DNA from: Pseudoalteromonas sp. EB27
GTDB taxonomy: Bacteria; Pseudomonadota; Gammaproteobacteria; Enterobacterales; Alteromonadaceae
Assembly: GCF_001974875.1 (NCBI RefSeq)
Contig: NZ_MTQD01000002.1
Location: 124,001-188,000 of the forward strand
DNA length: 64,000 nt
Direction of reading: 5' to 3'
Part shown: positions 8,720 to 18,058 of the stretch, piece after piece
How positions within the stretch are numbered: position 1 is the first letter of the stretch
Layout: every line of letters begins with the position of its first letter
Translations under genes and position numbers: made by a program
The notes under the pieces: model-generated
The model's input: the letters and a program-made list of their open reading frames with translations, nothing else
Told to the model about the DNA's origin: nothing
The model's database searches: none

Positions 8720-9229
8720 TTAGTTACCGACTTCAGATATACCTGCATCGCCACCAGTGCCGCCGGCACCTTGAGGTACTGCAGTTGTTGGTAAAGTAAC
8801 AATTACCGGAGCAGCAGGAGCTGGTGCGCCACCGGGGCCAGCTGCTGTTGCTTCAGAGGCAACAGTGGCATCAACGCCAGCGGTAATAGCAGCAAGTGTA
8901 ACGGTATCGCTGTCAACGCCAGCGGCTACAAGTGCAGCTAAAAAATCAGCAATAAGTGGGCTATCAGCACCAATAGCGCCTACAACTACAGTCATCATAG
9001 AGTCAACTTGGGCAGCAGTACAATTTGTACATACGCCTTTAATAGCCGCTACTAAGTCTGCTTTAAGCTGATCTGGAGCTGTTTCAGCGGTTACGCTATT
9101 TAAAACGTTGACTAAATCAGTCATGCCTTCAGTTTGTACTACTGCATCAGTATCCGTTTGTGCATAACTTGGTAAAACTGTAAGTGCAGATGCACCAGCT
9201 ATTAAGCTGGCTAATATAAATGATTTCAT
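8720..9229 (-). CDS. Small Ala/Gly-rich exported protein linked to lapD
   Basis: I do not recognise a family. The 169-aa product begins with a clear Sec signal peptide ending near SYAQ (residue 24). The mature part is low in charge and rich in Ala, Val, Thr and Gly, with one CTNC pair near residues 67-70 and a Gly/Pro-rich tail (GPGGAPAPAAP, then GAGGTGGDAG). It contains TAAG at residues 128-131, the tetrapeptide cut by LapG in Pseudomonas fluorescens LapA. An AAGGGA ribosome binding site precedes the ATG, and the gene lies 21 nt after lapD, so it is probably in the lapG-lapD transcript. Confidence 0.7.
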   Translation of the reverse strand: MKSFILASLIAGASALTVLPSYAQTDTDAVVQTEGMTDLVNVLNSVTAETAPDQLKADLVAAIKGVCTNCTAAQVDSMMTVVVGAIGADSPLIADFLAALVAAGVDSDTVTLAAITAGVDATVASEATAAGPGGAPAPAAPVIVTLPTTAVPQGAGGTGGDAGISEVGN

Positions 9230-9250
9230 CTCTTGTCCCTTGGTAGAGTA

Positions 9251-11254
9251 TTAATTACAAAATTTTAGCGCATCGGTGCAAAAAGTAAACTCTTTATTTT
9301 CGCCATTATCATTAGTTTTTATTATTTTGGTTGGCGGCATTATTAAATTGCCCTGTACGCCATCGCAACCTAAATCTTCAAGTACCTTTAAAGTTTCAGG
9401 TTTTTCAATTAAACAAGCTAAAACTTTAATACCAAAGCCATGACAAATATTATTAACTGTTTGAATAAAAAATTGGCTTTGGGTGTTATCTAATAAATCT
9501 TGAATATAGCTACCATCTATTTTTATATATTCTATATCTAACCCTTGCAAGTATCTAAACGAGGTTAAACTGGTGCCAAAGTGTTCAACACACACACTTA
9601 TGCCAATATCTTTTATTGTATCTATATGTAAAGAGGCAACATGTACGTTATAAAGTAAGCTAATTTCATGCAATTCAAAAACCAAGTTTGTTTTAATAAT
9701 TGGTTTAGTGTGAGCATAAAGAGTAAGCCATTCAATAAAGTCAGTTGAATACAACGAAGCCTTACTAATATTTAACGCAAATGTATCGTCTGGGTGTTGC
9801 TCTTTAACGTTTACAAAGTTACGAATTATTTTTTTGTCTAACTCTTCGGTTAAGTTAAGCTTTTCGGCCATAGCAAATAAATGGCCATTATTAACCTTTT
9901 CGCCTTCATGCGTAAAATGAGCAAACACCTCAAAGTAGCACTGCTTGTTTTGTGAGTTAGTGCGTTTAACTGGTTGCACCGAAAAACTAACTTCACCAGT
10001 AGCAATAATTGACTGAATAAGCGAACGCCACTCTTTAACACTAAATAAAGTATCTTTATCTACTTTATTTACAGCCGAATCGCCAATGGTGCAGCCGGTA
10101 TCAAGGGCTGAAAGTACACCCCCGATAGATGAGCCTTTATCAACATTTACTAATGCTAAGTTAGCAAAACCATTTACGTGTAAGCTGTTTTTCTTTTTAC
10201 TAAAAGCATCATTTATATCGAGGCGTGTTCTATTTAAAAATTGTATATCGAATGGGACTAAAGCAATAAAAGTACTACCGTTAAGTCTAAATATTTTAGA
10301 ATTAGTTAAAGCACCAAACACATTTTGCAAAGTAACGCTTACATCATGTACGTGCTCGTCACCATCTTGGTAACTTACAGTTTGGTTAATATTAGCAAGT
10401 GAGGGGAGAGTGACCATCATTGCAGTGATTGGAGTATCGCTAGTAATGGCGTCAACCACTGAGTTAAAGTGGTTCTCAAACGAACGGCGGTTACCCAGCC
10501 CAGTGAGTGAGTCTACATATACTTCATCGGTAAGTGCTTGTGTTTGCTTTGTTAAAGAGTCAAAGGTGCTTTGTAGATTCATTACCATATTGTTAATGGC
10601 TTTAGTTACAGTACGTAGCTCGCGTGCAACTGGTATTTCGTCGTTTAATGTAAAGCGTTTACGCGTTACCAAGTGTGCTTGGTTTTCTACTGCTTTTAAA
10701 GGTTTAAATACAGCACGTAATATTAAATATGCTACAGCAAGCGACGCTACTAATAAAAATAAAGAGCCATAAAAGCTGCGTTTAGTATGTTCCCATAGCG
10801 TTAAATACGATTGCCCAACATGGCTTGTTACTTCAAGCACTCCAGCCATAATCCAGCCATTGTTTAATTCTGATTGCATAGTAGGAGCTTTAAGCTTTAC
10901 TGCTGTAATAAACCAATTAGGTACAGACTCAACGCGTTTAGGGCTTGTTAGGTCAAAAACTATTTTATTATCGGGGTTAGTAAATTTTATTTGTTTGTAA
11001 TAACCGGAGTCGAAAATAGCGGTTGCCATGGTTTGGGCAATCATTAAGCTATCTTCTTCAAGGTAGGGCGATATAGAAAGCCCTAAGCTTGTTGCAGTAT
11101 CTTGCGCGTGGCTACCCATTTGCGTTTGTAAGTATTGGCGAGTGGTATCAACGTCAGTAATTACGCGTACAAAAAACGAAAGTACCGAAATCAATATAAT
11201 AAGGCCATATACTTGGGTTTTTAAACTCAATCCATTTTTAAAAAGTCGAGACAT
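9251..11254 (-). CDS. lapD: LapD-type c-di-GMP receptor (degenerate GGDEF-EAL)
   Basis: Inner-membrane receptor that in Pseudomonas binds c-di-GMP and sequesters the LapG protease. From N-terminus: membrane helix about 11-30; periplasmic LapD/MoxY domain with QDTATSLGLSISPYLEEDS; second helix about 158-177; HAMP-like linker; GGDEF domain that keeps GLGNRRSFE but has YQDGDEH in place of GGDEF; and an EAL domain with YFEVFAHF in place of EAL, though it keeps IKIDGSYIQDL. Both catalytic motifs are lost, as in LapD. I chose the ATG at 11254 (667 aa) with AAGGAA upstream, not the in-frame TTG at 11305. It overlaps the lapG end by 17 nt. Confidence 0.88.
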   Translation of the reverse strand: MSRLFKNGLSLKTQVYGLIILISVLSFFVRVITDVDTTRQYLQTQMGSHAQDTATSLGLSISPYLEEDSLMIAQTMATAIFDSGYYKQIKFTNPDNKIVFDLTSPKRVESVPNWFITAVKLKAPTMQSELNNGWIMAGVLEVTSHVGQSYLTLWEHTKRSFYGSLFLLVASLAVAYLILRAVFKPLKAVENQAHLVTRKRFTLNDEIPVARELRTVTKAINNMVMNLQSTFDSLTKQTQALTDEVYVDSLTGLGNRRSFENHFNSVVDAITSDTPITAMMVTLPSLANINQTVSYQDGDEHVHDVSVTLQNVFGALTNSKIFRLNGSTFIALVPFDIQFLNRTRLDINDAFSKKKNSLHVNGFANLALVNVDKGSSIGGVLSALDTGCTIGDSAVNKVDKDTLFSVKEWRSLIQSIIATGEVSFSVQPVKRTNSQNKQCYFEVFAHFTHEGEKVNNGHLFAMAEKLNLTEELDKKIIRNFVNVKEQHPDDTFALNISKASLYSTDFIEWLTLYAHTKPIIKTNLVFELHEISLLYNVHVASLHIDTIKDIGISVCVEHFGTSLTSFRYLQGLDIEYIKIDGSYIQDLLDNTQSQFFIQTVNNICHGFGIKVLACLIEKPETLKVLEDLGCDGVQGNLIMPPTKIIKTNDNGENKEFTFCTDALKFCN

Positions 11255-11933
11255 AACTCGGTGTTCCTTTATCACTTTTGGCGGGCGCAAGCTCACCTTG
11301 TTCAATTCGCTCTAACATGGTGTTCCAGGCAGAAACACCACGGCTATTTTTTACTTTATTACCTAACCCTTTTGATTTGGCTAACCATAAACCTTGGCCA
11401 TTAAAACTATAGATAGGTGTTAAGTCAGGGCGCTTATTAGCGGGCAGTAGTTTAGTGTTAAAATTGCCTAAAACAAAGGGGATTTGATTAGGAGTTTCAA
11501 TATAAATAAGTACCATGTGAGGTTGATTAACTGTTTTTTGACGTACATACATTAAACGTACTTTATCTTCGGGTACGCCCAGTGCTATTAACGTAAAGTA
11601 TTTGGCAATTACGTAGTCTTCACAATCACCCATACCAACGCCTAAACTCTCAAGTGGGGTGGCCCAATAATCTTTTTGGTGCCAAAGCTCATCATCGGTT
11701 TTGTATTTAATGTGTTTATTAAAAAAGTCATTCACTAAATGGATTTTTTGCCATTCACTTTTATCAGCTGACTCATCTATAAAACTTAGCCAATTTTTAA
11801 TACGTTTATGCCCTTCATCACCATACTGTTTTTGAGCGCGCGCAATTATATCGCTATTGCGTAAATACAAAAGCATATCTTGTGCGCATACAAAAAAAGA
11901 CACTAATAATAAAATGTAAAACCCTAAACGCAC
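11238..11933 (-). CDS. lapG: LapG-type periplasmic cysteine protease (BTLCP family)
   Basis: Transglutaminase-like cysteine proteinase that in Pseudomonas cuts the adhesin LapA from the cell surface when LapD is not bound to c-di-GMP. A signal peptide or anchor covers residues 1-18. The catalytic Cys104 is in GVGMGDCEDYVIAKY and His139 is in QPHMVLIY. The position where family members have the catalytic Asp (LDN) reads LGN here (Gly156), a possible loss of the third triad residue. GTG start at 11933 with GAAGGAAC upstream. It forms an operon with lapD; no LapA-like adhesin gene is in the window. Confidence 0.87.
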   Translation of the reverse strand: MRLGFYILLLVSFFVCAQDMLLYLRNSDIIARAQKQYGDEGHKRIKNWLSFIDESADKSEWQKIHLVNDFFNKHIKYKTDDELWHQKDYWATPLESLGVGMGDCEDYVIAKYFTLIALGVPEDKVRLMYVRQKTVNQPHMVLIYIETPNQIPFVLGNFNTKLLPANKRPDLTPIYSFNGQGLWLAKSKGLGNKVKNSRGVSAWNTMLERIEQGELAPAKSDKGTPSYVSTF

Positions 11934-12106
11934 AAATGTTCCTTCAAGTCTGTGATCCCTAATAACTAAACAAGCCTAGTATAGTATTGGTAGCTTTGAA
12001 AAGGTAGATCACTAAAAAGTATGAGAGCACTGAAATAGTGCGATGCAACCCAATGTTGTGCAACATGAAGTTAACAAAAAAACAATCAAAAAGTACTCTT
12101 TAATTA

Positions 12107-12134
12107 TTGAGTGCATTATTGTGTTGTGTATAAT
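12107..12134 (+). promoter_or_regulatory. Sigma-70-like promoter for galU
   Basis: TTGAGT (12107-12112), 16-nt spacer, then a perfect TATAAT (12129-12134), about 95 nt before the galU start. Downstream, 12168-12197 can fold into a 9-bp A/T-rich stem (AAAAAGGGA with TTCCTTTTT) ending in T residues, a possible weak attenuator. Confidence 0.65.
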
Positions 12135-12229
12135 AGCAAGCTCACACGGCATGTGAAGCGCTCAAAAAGGGATTTTAGCTTAGCAATTCCTTTTTTTGTT
12201 GTTTAACAAAAATAATGAAAGGAATTAAA

Positions 12230-13117
12230 GTGAAAGTTTTAAAAGCAGTATTACCTGTAGCTGGCCTTGGTACGCGTATGCTACCAGCCACAAAAGCCAT
12301 CCCTAAAGAAATGCTTCCTCTGGTAGATAAACCTTTAATTCAATACGTAGTCAACGAAGCTGTAGCAGCTGGCATTAAAGAAATTGTGCTTGTTACACAC
12401 GCTTCAAAAAATTCAATAGAAAATCACTTTGATACAAGCTTTGAGCTAGAAGCTACACTAGAGGCGCGCGTAAAGCGTAGTTTACTAGAAGAGGTTCGCT
12501 CAATAGTACCAAAAGATGTAACCGTAATTTCGGTTCGCCAATCAGCACCACTAGGCTTAGGCCATGCTGTTTTAGCAGCGCGCCCAATTGTTGGTAATAA
12601 CCCATTTGCAGTAATGCTACCCGACGTAATTATTGATAAATACAAATCAAATTCAAAAACCGACAATTTAAGCCAAATGATCGACCGATTCGACAAAACA
12701 GGCTACAACCAAGTAATGGTAGAGCCCGTACCTCAAGAGCAAGTTCACCAATATGGTGTAGTTGATATAGCCGGTAAAAAAATAAATGCAGGCGAAAATG
12801 CTGCAATTAAAAATATGGTCGAAAAACCAAATAACGATGAAGCACCAAGCAATTTAGCTATTACTGGGCGCTATGTTGTATCTACAGCAATTTGGGATTT
12901 ACTTGAATACACACCACCTGGGGCAGGCGGTGAAATACAACTTACTGATGCCTTATTACAATTGCGCCACCTAGAAACGCTTGAAGCCTACCACCTAAAA
13001 GGGAAGTCGCATGATTGTGGTTCTAAATTAGGTTATATGCTTGCCAATGTAGAATATGCAATGCAATCAAGTCATATGGGTGAAGAGTTTAGCAAGAAAG
13101 TAAAAGAGCTCTTTTAA
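12230..13117 (+). CDS. galU: UTP-glucose-1-phosphate uridylyltransferase
   Basis: Makes UDP-glucose, the main sugar donor for the EPS genes that follow. The nucleotidyltransferase signature [23 protein letters not shown] is at the N-terminus, followed by [27 protein letters not shown] and VEKP. I prefer the GTG at 12230 (295 aa) because AAAGGA lies 6 nt upstream. The ATG at 12215 would add five residues but has no ribosome binding site. It is the first gene of the rightward EPS locus. Confidence 0.95.
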   Translation: MKVLKAVLPVAGLGTRMLPATKAIPKEMLPLVDKPLIQYVVNEAVAAGIKEIVLVTHASKNSIENHFDTSFELEATLEARVKRSLLEEVRSIVPKDVTVISVRQSAPLGLGHAVLAARPIVGNNPFAVMLPDVIIDKYKSNSKTDNLSQMIDRFDKTGYNQVMVEPVPQEQVHQYGVVDIAGKKINAGENAAIKNMVEKPNNDEAPSNLAITGRYVVSTAIWDLLEYTPPGAGGEIQLTDALLQLRHLETLEAYHLKGKSHDCGSKLGYMLANVEYAMQSSHMGEEFSKKVKELF

Positions 13118-13167
13118 AAACACCTTGACTTATATGCAACTAAGCAGGCTATTTATTTTAAGTTTTT

Positions 13168-14373
13168 ATGTTAATTAAAAAAGATCACTTATACGCTTCA
13201 GTTTGGGCATTTTTAGCCGTAGGCGCATTGTTATTTAATTCAATGTTTGGCGGGGTAGCTGCTTTAGTATTTTTAATCGCAGGCTTTATATATGCAGCTT
13301 CTGGAGTCACTTTCACCTTAAAAGTTTGTAGAAAAAACTGGGAGCTTTTTTTAATACCAGCACTATGTTTAGCCTCAGTAGTTTGGTCTGATATACCAAC
13401 ATTTGCTTTGCGAGCCAATATACAGTTTTTACTAACAACCGTATTTGCTGTAGTTATTGCTAGCAGGCTTACGTTAAATTTGTTTTTAAGATCTTCAGCT
13501 GTCGTAATGTTAATTGCAATGCTGATGAGTTTGCTTTCATCAAGGACTGCATTAAATGGGATGACTGGTGAAATTAGTTTAATTGGCATCTTCAGTAGTA
13601 AGAACTACTTAGCAATAAATACAGCTATTTGTATAGCATTAGCAATTACTTTATCGATGAATAAAAAAATTGACTTTACGAGTAGAGTGTTAGGCTTACT
13701 TCTTTTGCTAATTTCAACTTTAGTTCTAATTAAAGCAAAGTCATTAGGATCAATTGTCTTTGTGATTGGCAGTTTATTAATAAGTTTTTTTATTGTTTAT
13801 TACCAAAATTTACTACTAGATAGCTTTACAAGAAGTAAATTGAACTGGCTCATGGTTCTTACTTTTTTTCTTGTAATGTGCGTTATAGTTTTTTCATTGA
13901 TAAGTGGAAGCTTTAATGAGTTTATGTATAACATTGGTAAAGACCCAACCCTAACTGGTAGAACACTTTTATGGGAAAGAGGGGTCCATTTAATAGCAGA
14001 AAAGCCTTTGTTAGGTGTAGGATTTCAAAGCTTGTTTTACATCGGTAATAATGTTGCTGAAGATATATGGGCTATTCATCATGTACCTTCGGGTGCAGGG
14101 TTTAACTTTCATAATATGTATGTAGATATAAGTGTAGAACTAGGGTTATCTGGGCTTTTTTTATATTTAGTTTTTATAATTATGATAATAAGAAAAATTT
14201 TTAATTTTAAGCATATTACTGTAGGTAGCTCACACTTTTTTGCAGTAGTAATTATGAGTTACCTATTTTTACAAACATTTTTAGAAGCCGTTTGGTTTGA
14301 GCAGTTTACGATTGTCCACTTTTTTATGTGTGTATCATGGGTGTATTTAAAGGAAGAAGAACGTTATGAATAA
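13168..14373 (+). CDS. EPS polymerase, Wzy/O-antigen ligase-like membrane protein
   Basis: A 401-aa polytopic membrane protein with about ten hydrophobic segments. It has the family features LTGRTLLWERGVHLIAEKPLLGVGFQSLF (near residues 256-285) and FHNMYVDISVELGLSGL before the last helices. Placed right after galU and ahead of the glycosyltransferases, it is the best candidate for the Wzy polymerase of this EPS. Its end overlaps the next gene by 8 nt. Confidence 0.8.
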   Translation: MLIKKDHLYASVWAFLAVGALLFNSMFGGVAALVFLIAGFIYAASGVTFTLKVCRKNWELFLIPALCLASVVWSDIPTFALRANIQFLLTTVFAVVIASRLTLNLFLRSSAVVMLIAMLMSLLSSRTALNGMTGEISLIGIFSSKNYLAINTAICIALAITLSMNKKIDFTSRVLGLLLLLISTLVLIKAKSLGSIVFVIGSLLISFFIVYYQNLLLDSFTRSKLNWLMVLTFFLVMCVIVFSLISGSFNEFMYNIGKDPTLTGRTLLWERGVHLIAEKPLLGVGFQSLFYIGNNVAEDIWAIHHVPSGAGFNFHNMYVDISVELGLSGLFLYLVFIIMIIRKIFNFKHITVGSSHFFAVVIMSYLFLQTFLEAVWFEQFTIVHFFMCVSWVYLKEEERYE

Positions 14374-15343
14374 TGAAGCATTAAAAGGTGCGATTATATT
14401 TGGTGGATCAGGTTTCATAGGTTCTCACCTAATAGATAATTTGTTAGCAAAAGGCTATAAAACAATTACTTCTGTAGATATTAAAAACCCGAAAGTAAAA
14501 AGAGAAGATGTTGAGTATATTTTAGCGGATGTAAGAGACCTTAGCACACTATCACTAAACAATAAAAATATAAGTACTATCTATAATTTTGCAGCTATAC
14601 ATACAACCCCAGGCCATGAACACCATGAATATTATGAAACTAACATTTTGGGTGCGAATGAGGTAACTAAGTTTGCTGAAAATAATGGCATAAATGAAAT
14701 TATTTTCACAAGTTCTATTTCTGTATATGGCCCAAGTGAGAGCAGAAAAACTGAAGCATCTACACCTGCGCCGGTTTCATCGTATGGTTTCTCTAAAATG
14801 ATGGCAGAACAAATTCATCATACGTGGCATGAGCGAAATAAAAAATCAAAATTAATAGTAGTGAGGCCTGCAGTTGTTTTTGGACCCGGCGAAGGCGGTA
14901 ATTTTACTCGTTTAGCTAGTTTGCTTGATAAAGGTTTCTTCATTTACCCAGGAAGAAAAGACACAATTAAGTCATGTATCTATGTAGATGACTTACTTTA
15001 CTCAATAGAGCATGCCAGAAATAAAGATACTAACTTTATTTTATTTAATGGGGCATATACTACTCGATATACGTTGGAAAATATTGTAAATACCTTTCAG
15101 AAAGAGCATTTTCCAAAAGTCAAAACTATGCTTTTCCCAAAAAGCGTAATGTTGGCGGGTGCTTCATTTTTAAAAATAATTAATTTTTTAGACATTGGTA
15201 TTCACCCAGAGCGAATTTTAAAATTAATACATTCAACAGATGTTTACCCGCAATGGCTTGAAGATGAGGGGTTAACATTTGAGAATGGCTTAGAAAATGC
15301 CCTAGCTAAATGGGAGCAAGATACCAATGGGAGCTTTAAGTGA
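14366..15343 (+). CDS. NAD-dependent sugar epimerase/dehydratase (extended SDR)
   Basis: A 325-aa extended short-chain dehydrogenase. The dinucleotide-binding loop FGGSGFIGSH is near residues 13-22. The catalytic Ser is in FTSSISVYG and the YxxxK pair in SYGFSKMMAE. It probably epimerises or dehydrates a nucleotide sugar for the EPS; substrate cannot be read from the sequence. It overlaps the preceding polymerase gene by 8 nt and the next by 4 nt (GTGA). Confidence 0.82.
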   Translation: MNNEALKGAIIFGGSGFIGSHLIDNLLAKGYKTITSVDIKNPKVKREDVEYILADVRDLSTLSLNNKNISTIYNFAAIHTTPGHEHHEYYETNILGANEVTKFAENNGINEIIFTSSISVYGPSESRKTEASTPAPVSSYGFSKMMAEQIHHTWHERNKKSKLIVVRPAVVFGPGEGGNFTRLASLLDKGFFIYPGRKDTIKSCIYVDDLLYSIEHARNKDTNFILFNGAYTTRYTLENIVNTFQKEHFPKVKTMLFPKSVMLAGASFLKIINFLDIGIHPERILKLIHSTDVYPQWLEDEGLTFENGLENALAKWEQDTNGSFK

Positions 15344-16320
15344 GTGACTTAAATGTATTAGTGATTATACCTTGCTTAAACGAAGAAGCGCATATAGAAA
15401 AATTGCTACTGCAGCTTATTAGTGAATCACCAAAACTTATAGTTGTAGCTGACGGTGGTAGTACTGATAAAACAATAGAGATTGTTAAGCAATACAGTAA
15501 GAACTATCCAAATATAAAACTAATTAATAATCATAAAAAAATTCAAAGTGCAGGCATTAACCTAGCTGTAAAAGAATATGGCTACGAATTTAAATATTTT
15601 ATAAGAGTAGATGCACATGGTGAATATCCGGATGACTTTTTAAAAACGCTTTATCAAGAAGTATTAAATTTAAAGGCTGACTCAATAGTCATAAGCATGG
15701 ATACATTTGGTGAAAATGGATTTCAAAAAGCAGCTGCATGTGCTCAAAACTCTAAACTAGGGAATGGTGGATCCGCCCATCGAAATAACAGTGATGGCGA
15801 ATGGGTTATACATGGGCATCATGCATTAATGAGTATAGAGGCTTTTGAAAAAGTGGGTGGCTATGATGAATCATTTGTAGCTAACGAAGATGCAGAGCTT
15901 GATTTTAGGCTAACTGCTGCAGGGTACAAAATTTGGTTAACTGGCAAAACAAAAATGAAATATTACCCTCGCAGCACTCTTAAGGCTCTTTTCGTTCAAT
16001 ACTACCGCTATGGTGTAGGGCGGGCGAGTAATGCACTTAAACACAAGCAAATTCCCAAAATACGACAATTAATACCATTATCAGTATTTCCATGCTTGTT
16101 AATGTGTTTACTAGCTTCAATTAGCTGGGTGTTTACTTTTCCTTTTATCGGTTGGCTAAGTATATGCTTAGGTTATGGAACATTACTCGCTTTAAAGAGC
16201 CGTTCATTAACTAATCTACTATCAGGACTTATTGCTGCAACTATGCATTATGGTTGGTCTATGGGGTTTTGTAATAAATTGCTAAAAAGTGCTCTTAATT
16301 CAGCGATGGGTAAATCATAA
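15340..16320 (+). CDS. Family 2 glycosyltransferase, ExoA-like
   Basis: Family 2 (GT-A) transferase: VIIPCLNEEAHIEKLL at residues 8-23, VADGGSTDKT near 36-45 and the acceptor-site NEDAELDFRL. Two hydrophobic segments near the C-terminus anchor it to the inner membrane, as in rhizobial ExoA of succinoglycan synthesis. GTG start overlapping the previous stop by 4 nt. It probably adds one sugar to the undecaprenyl-linked repeat unit on the cytoplasmic face; donor unknown. Confidence 0.85.
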   Translation: MSDLNVLVIIPCLNEEAHIEKLLLQLISESPKLIVVADGGSTDKTIEIVKQYSKNYPNIKLINNHKKIQSAGINLAVKEYGYEFKYFIRVDAHGEYPDDFLKTLYQEVLNLKADSIVISMDTFGENGFQKAAACAQNSKLGNGGSAHRNNSDGEWVIHGHHALMSIEAFEKVGGYDESFVANEDAELDFRLTAAGYKIWLTGKTKMKYYPRSTLKALFVQYYRYGVGRASNALKHKQIPKIRQLIPLSVFPCLLMCLLASISWVFTFPFIGWLSICLGYGTLLALKSRSLTNLLSGLIAATMHYGWSMGFCNKLLKSALNSAMGKS

Positions 16321-17216
16321 TGGTTGAAATTACTATTGCTATTTGTACATACAAAAGGCTAGAGATAAAGCAAACGCTAATTTCTATTGCTGAACAAATA
16401 CTACCAGAGGATATGCTGATAAGAGTAGTTGTTGCAGATAACGATGTTGAGCCAACTGCTCGACCAAATATAGAAAAAACAGCAAGCGATTTAGGTTTAA
16501 TGCTGACATATGTTCATGCACCCTCACGTAATATATCAATAGCAAGAAATGCGTGTTTAGCTAATTGTAAAACAAAATGGCTCGCTTTTATTGATGATGA
16601 TGAAACAGTATCTAATAAATGGCTTTATGAATTATATTTGACAGCTGTTAATGAGAATGCAGAAGTAGTGTTAGGGCCTGTAGAGTCAATCTACCCAAAT
16701 GATGCGCCTAAATGGATAGTGCAATGCGATCTTCATTCTACTAAACCCGTATTTGTAAATGGCGTAATCGAGACGGGTTATACATGTAACACATTACTAA
16801 ATTTAGAATCTGATCACCTTAAAAATGAAACATTTGATTTAGCACTTGGTAAAAGTGGTGGTGAAGATACAGATTACTTCTCACGAGTTTTTAAAAAGGG
16901 AGCTAAGTTAAAGTATGCAGAAAATGCACTTGTGTTTGAACCAGTTACAAATGGAAGAGCGAGTTTAAATTGGTTAGCAAAGCGTAGGTTTAGAATGGGA
17001 CAGACATATGCACCTACTAAATTTACACCTACTTCGGGGCGGTTGTTTTTAGTAAAGCTAATGTGTAAGTCATTAGCAAAGGTCATGTTTTGCTCTTTAA
17101 TGTCTTTATTATTTTGTTTACAAGCCAGTAGAAGGTATAGCTGGTTTTTAAGAGGGTGTTTCCACTTTGGTGTTATGACTAAATTAACTGGCGTTAAAAA
17201 TATAGAGTTGTATTAA
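16320..17216 (+). CDS. Family 2 glycosyltransferase, ExoM-like
   Basis: A 298-aa GT-A protein: ITIAICTYKRLEIKQTL at the N-terminus, NISIARNACLANCKTKWLAFIDDDE near residues 75-99 with the DxD-type metal motif, and GGEDTDYFSRVFKKG as acceptor region. The overall pattern resembles ExoM. Start and previous stop share one base (TAATG), so the genes are translationally coupled. Confidence 0.83.
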   Translation: MVEITIAICTYKRLEIKQTLISIAEQILPEDMLIRVVVADNDVEPTARPNIEKTASDLGLMLTYVHAPSRNISIARNACLANCKTKWLAFIDDDETVSNKWLYELYLTAVNENAEVVLGPVESIYPNDAPKWIVQCDLHSTKPVFVNGVIETGYTCNTLLNLESDHLKNETFDLALGKSGGEDTDYFSRVFKKGAKLKYAENALVFEPVTNGRASLNWLAKRRFRMGQTYAPTKFTPTSGRLFLVKLMCKSLAKVMFCSLMSLLFCLQASRRYSWFLRGCFHFGVMTKLTGVKNIELY

Positions 17217-17219
17217 TAC

Positions 17220-18026
17220 ATGTATCATATTTTAATAATATCCATATTTGCTTTATTTAGCGTAAATGTAGGAGCGAAAGAGTTAATTTGGAGTGATGAG
17301 TTTGATATTGATGGATTACCCGATCCTGCAAAATGGCATTACGAAAAGGGCTATATACGAAATGGTGAGGCGCAGCACTATCAAGAAAAAAATAGTGCTA
17401 ATAGCCGTGTAAAAAATGGCTATTTAATAATTGAGTCACACTATCAAGCTGCTAAAAAGCCACAAAGTGTTTGGCAATACTTATTTGATGATCAACCTAA
17501 AGATAGTTACACATCAGCAAGTTTAACCACAGAGCACATACCAGGGTTTGGTAATGGACGTATTGAAGTTAGGGCAAAATTGCCTCAAGGCCGAGGCGTA
17601 TGGCCAGCTATCTGGCTGTTAGGCAGTAATATTAAAAAAGTAGGTTGGCCTATGTCTGGTGAAATTGACATTATGGAATATGTTGGCTTTGACCCAAATC
17701 AAGTCCATTCAGCAATTCATACTAATGCACGTAATCACAACAAAGGCAATGCGCTTAATGCCTCTTTGGTAGTAGATGACCTCTCAAATAAGTTTCATAT
17801 ATATAGTGTCGAACGGACTAACAAACGTATCGATTTCTATGTCGACAATACACTGCACTTTAGCTATCAAAAAGAAGATAATTCAGCTTCTTCTTGGCCC
17901 TTTAATCAACCAATGTACCTGATTATTAATTTAGCTATTGGTGGGGGCTGGGGAGGAAAAAAAGGTATTGACAACACAATTTTTCCACAACAGTTTTTTA
18001 TTGATTACGTTAGAGTTTATAAATAA
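17220..18026 (+). CDS. Secreted GH16 endo-beta-glucanase (ExoK-like)
   Basis: A signal peptide ends near residue 19 (NVGAK). The 268-aa glycoside hydrolase family 16 protein carries the catalytic motif GEIDIMEYVG with nucleophile Glu148 and acid/base Glu153, plus WSDEFD at the mature N-terminus and IDYVRVYK at the end. ExoK-type glycanases in EPS loci trim the polymer and set its chain length, which is the likely role here. A laminarinase-like specificity is possible. It follows the previous gene by 3 nt. Confidence 0.88.
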   Translation: MYHILIISIFALFSVNVGAKELIWSDEFDIDGLPDPAKWHYEKGYIRNGEAQHYQEKNSANSRVKNGYLIIESHYQAAKKPQSVWQYLFDDQPKDSYTSASLTTEHIPGFGNGRIEVRAKLPQGRGVWPAIWLLGSNIKKVGWPMSGEIDIMEYVGFDPNQVHSAIHTNARNHNKGNALNASLVVDDLSNKFHIYSVERTNKRIDFYVDNTLHFSYQKEDNSASSWPFNQPMYLIINLAIGGGWGGKKGIDNTIFPQQFFIDYVRVYK

Positions 18027-18058
18027 AAATTACTGAAAGAATATTATCAAGGATAAAG

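Noticed and set aside
11255..11305. TTG start that lengthens LapD by 17 residues
   Set aside because: It lies deep in lapG and lacks a ribosome binding site; ATG 11254 has AAGGAA upstream and gives the usual N-terminus.
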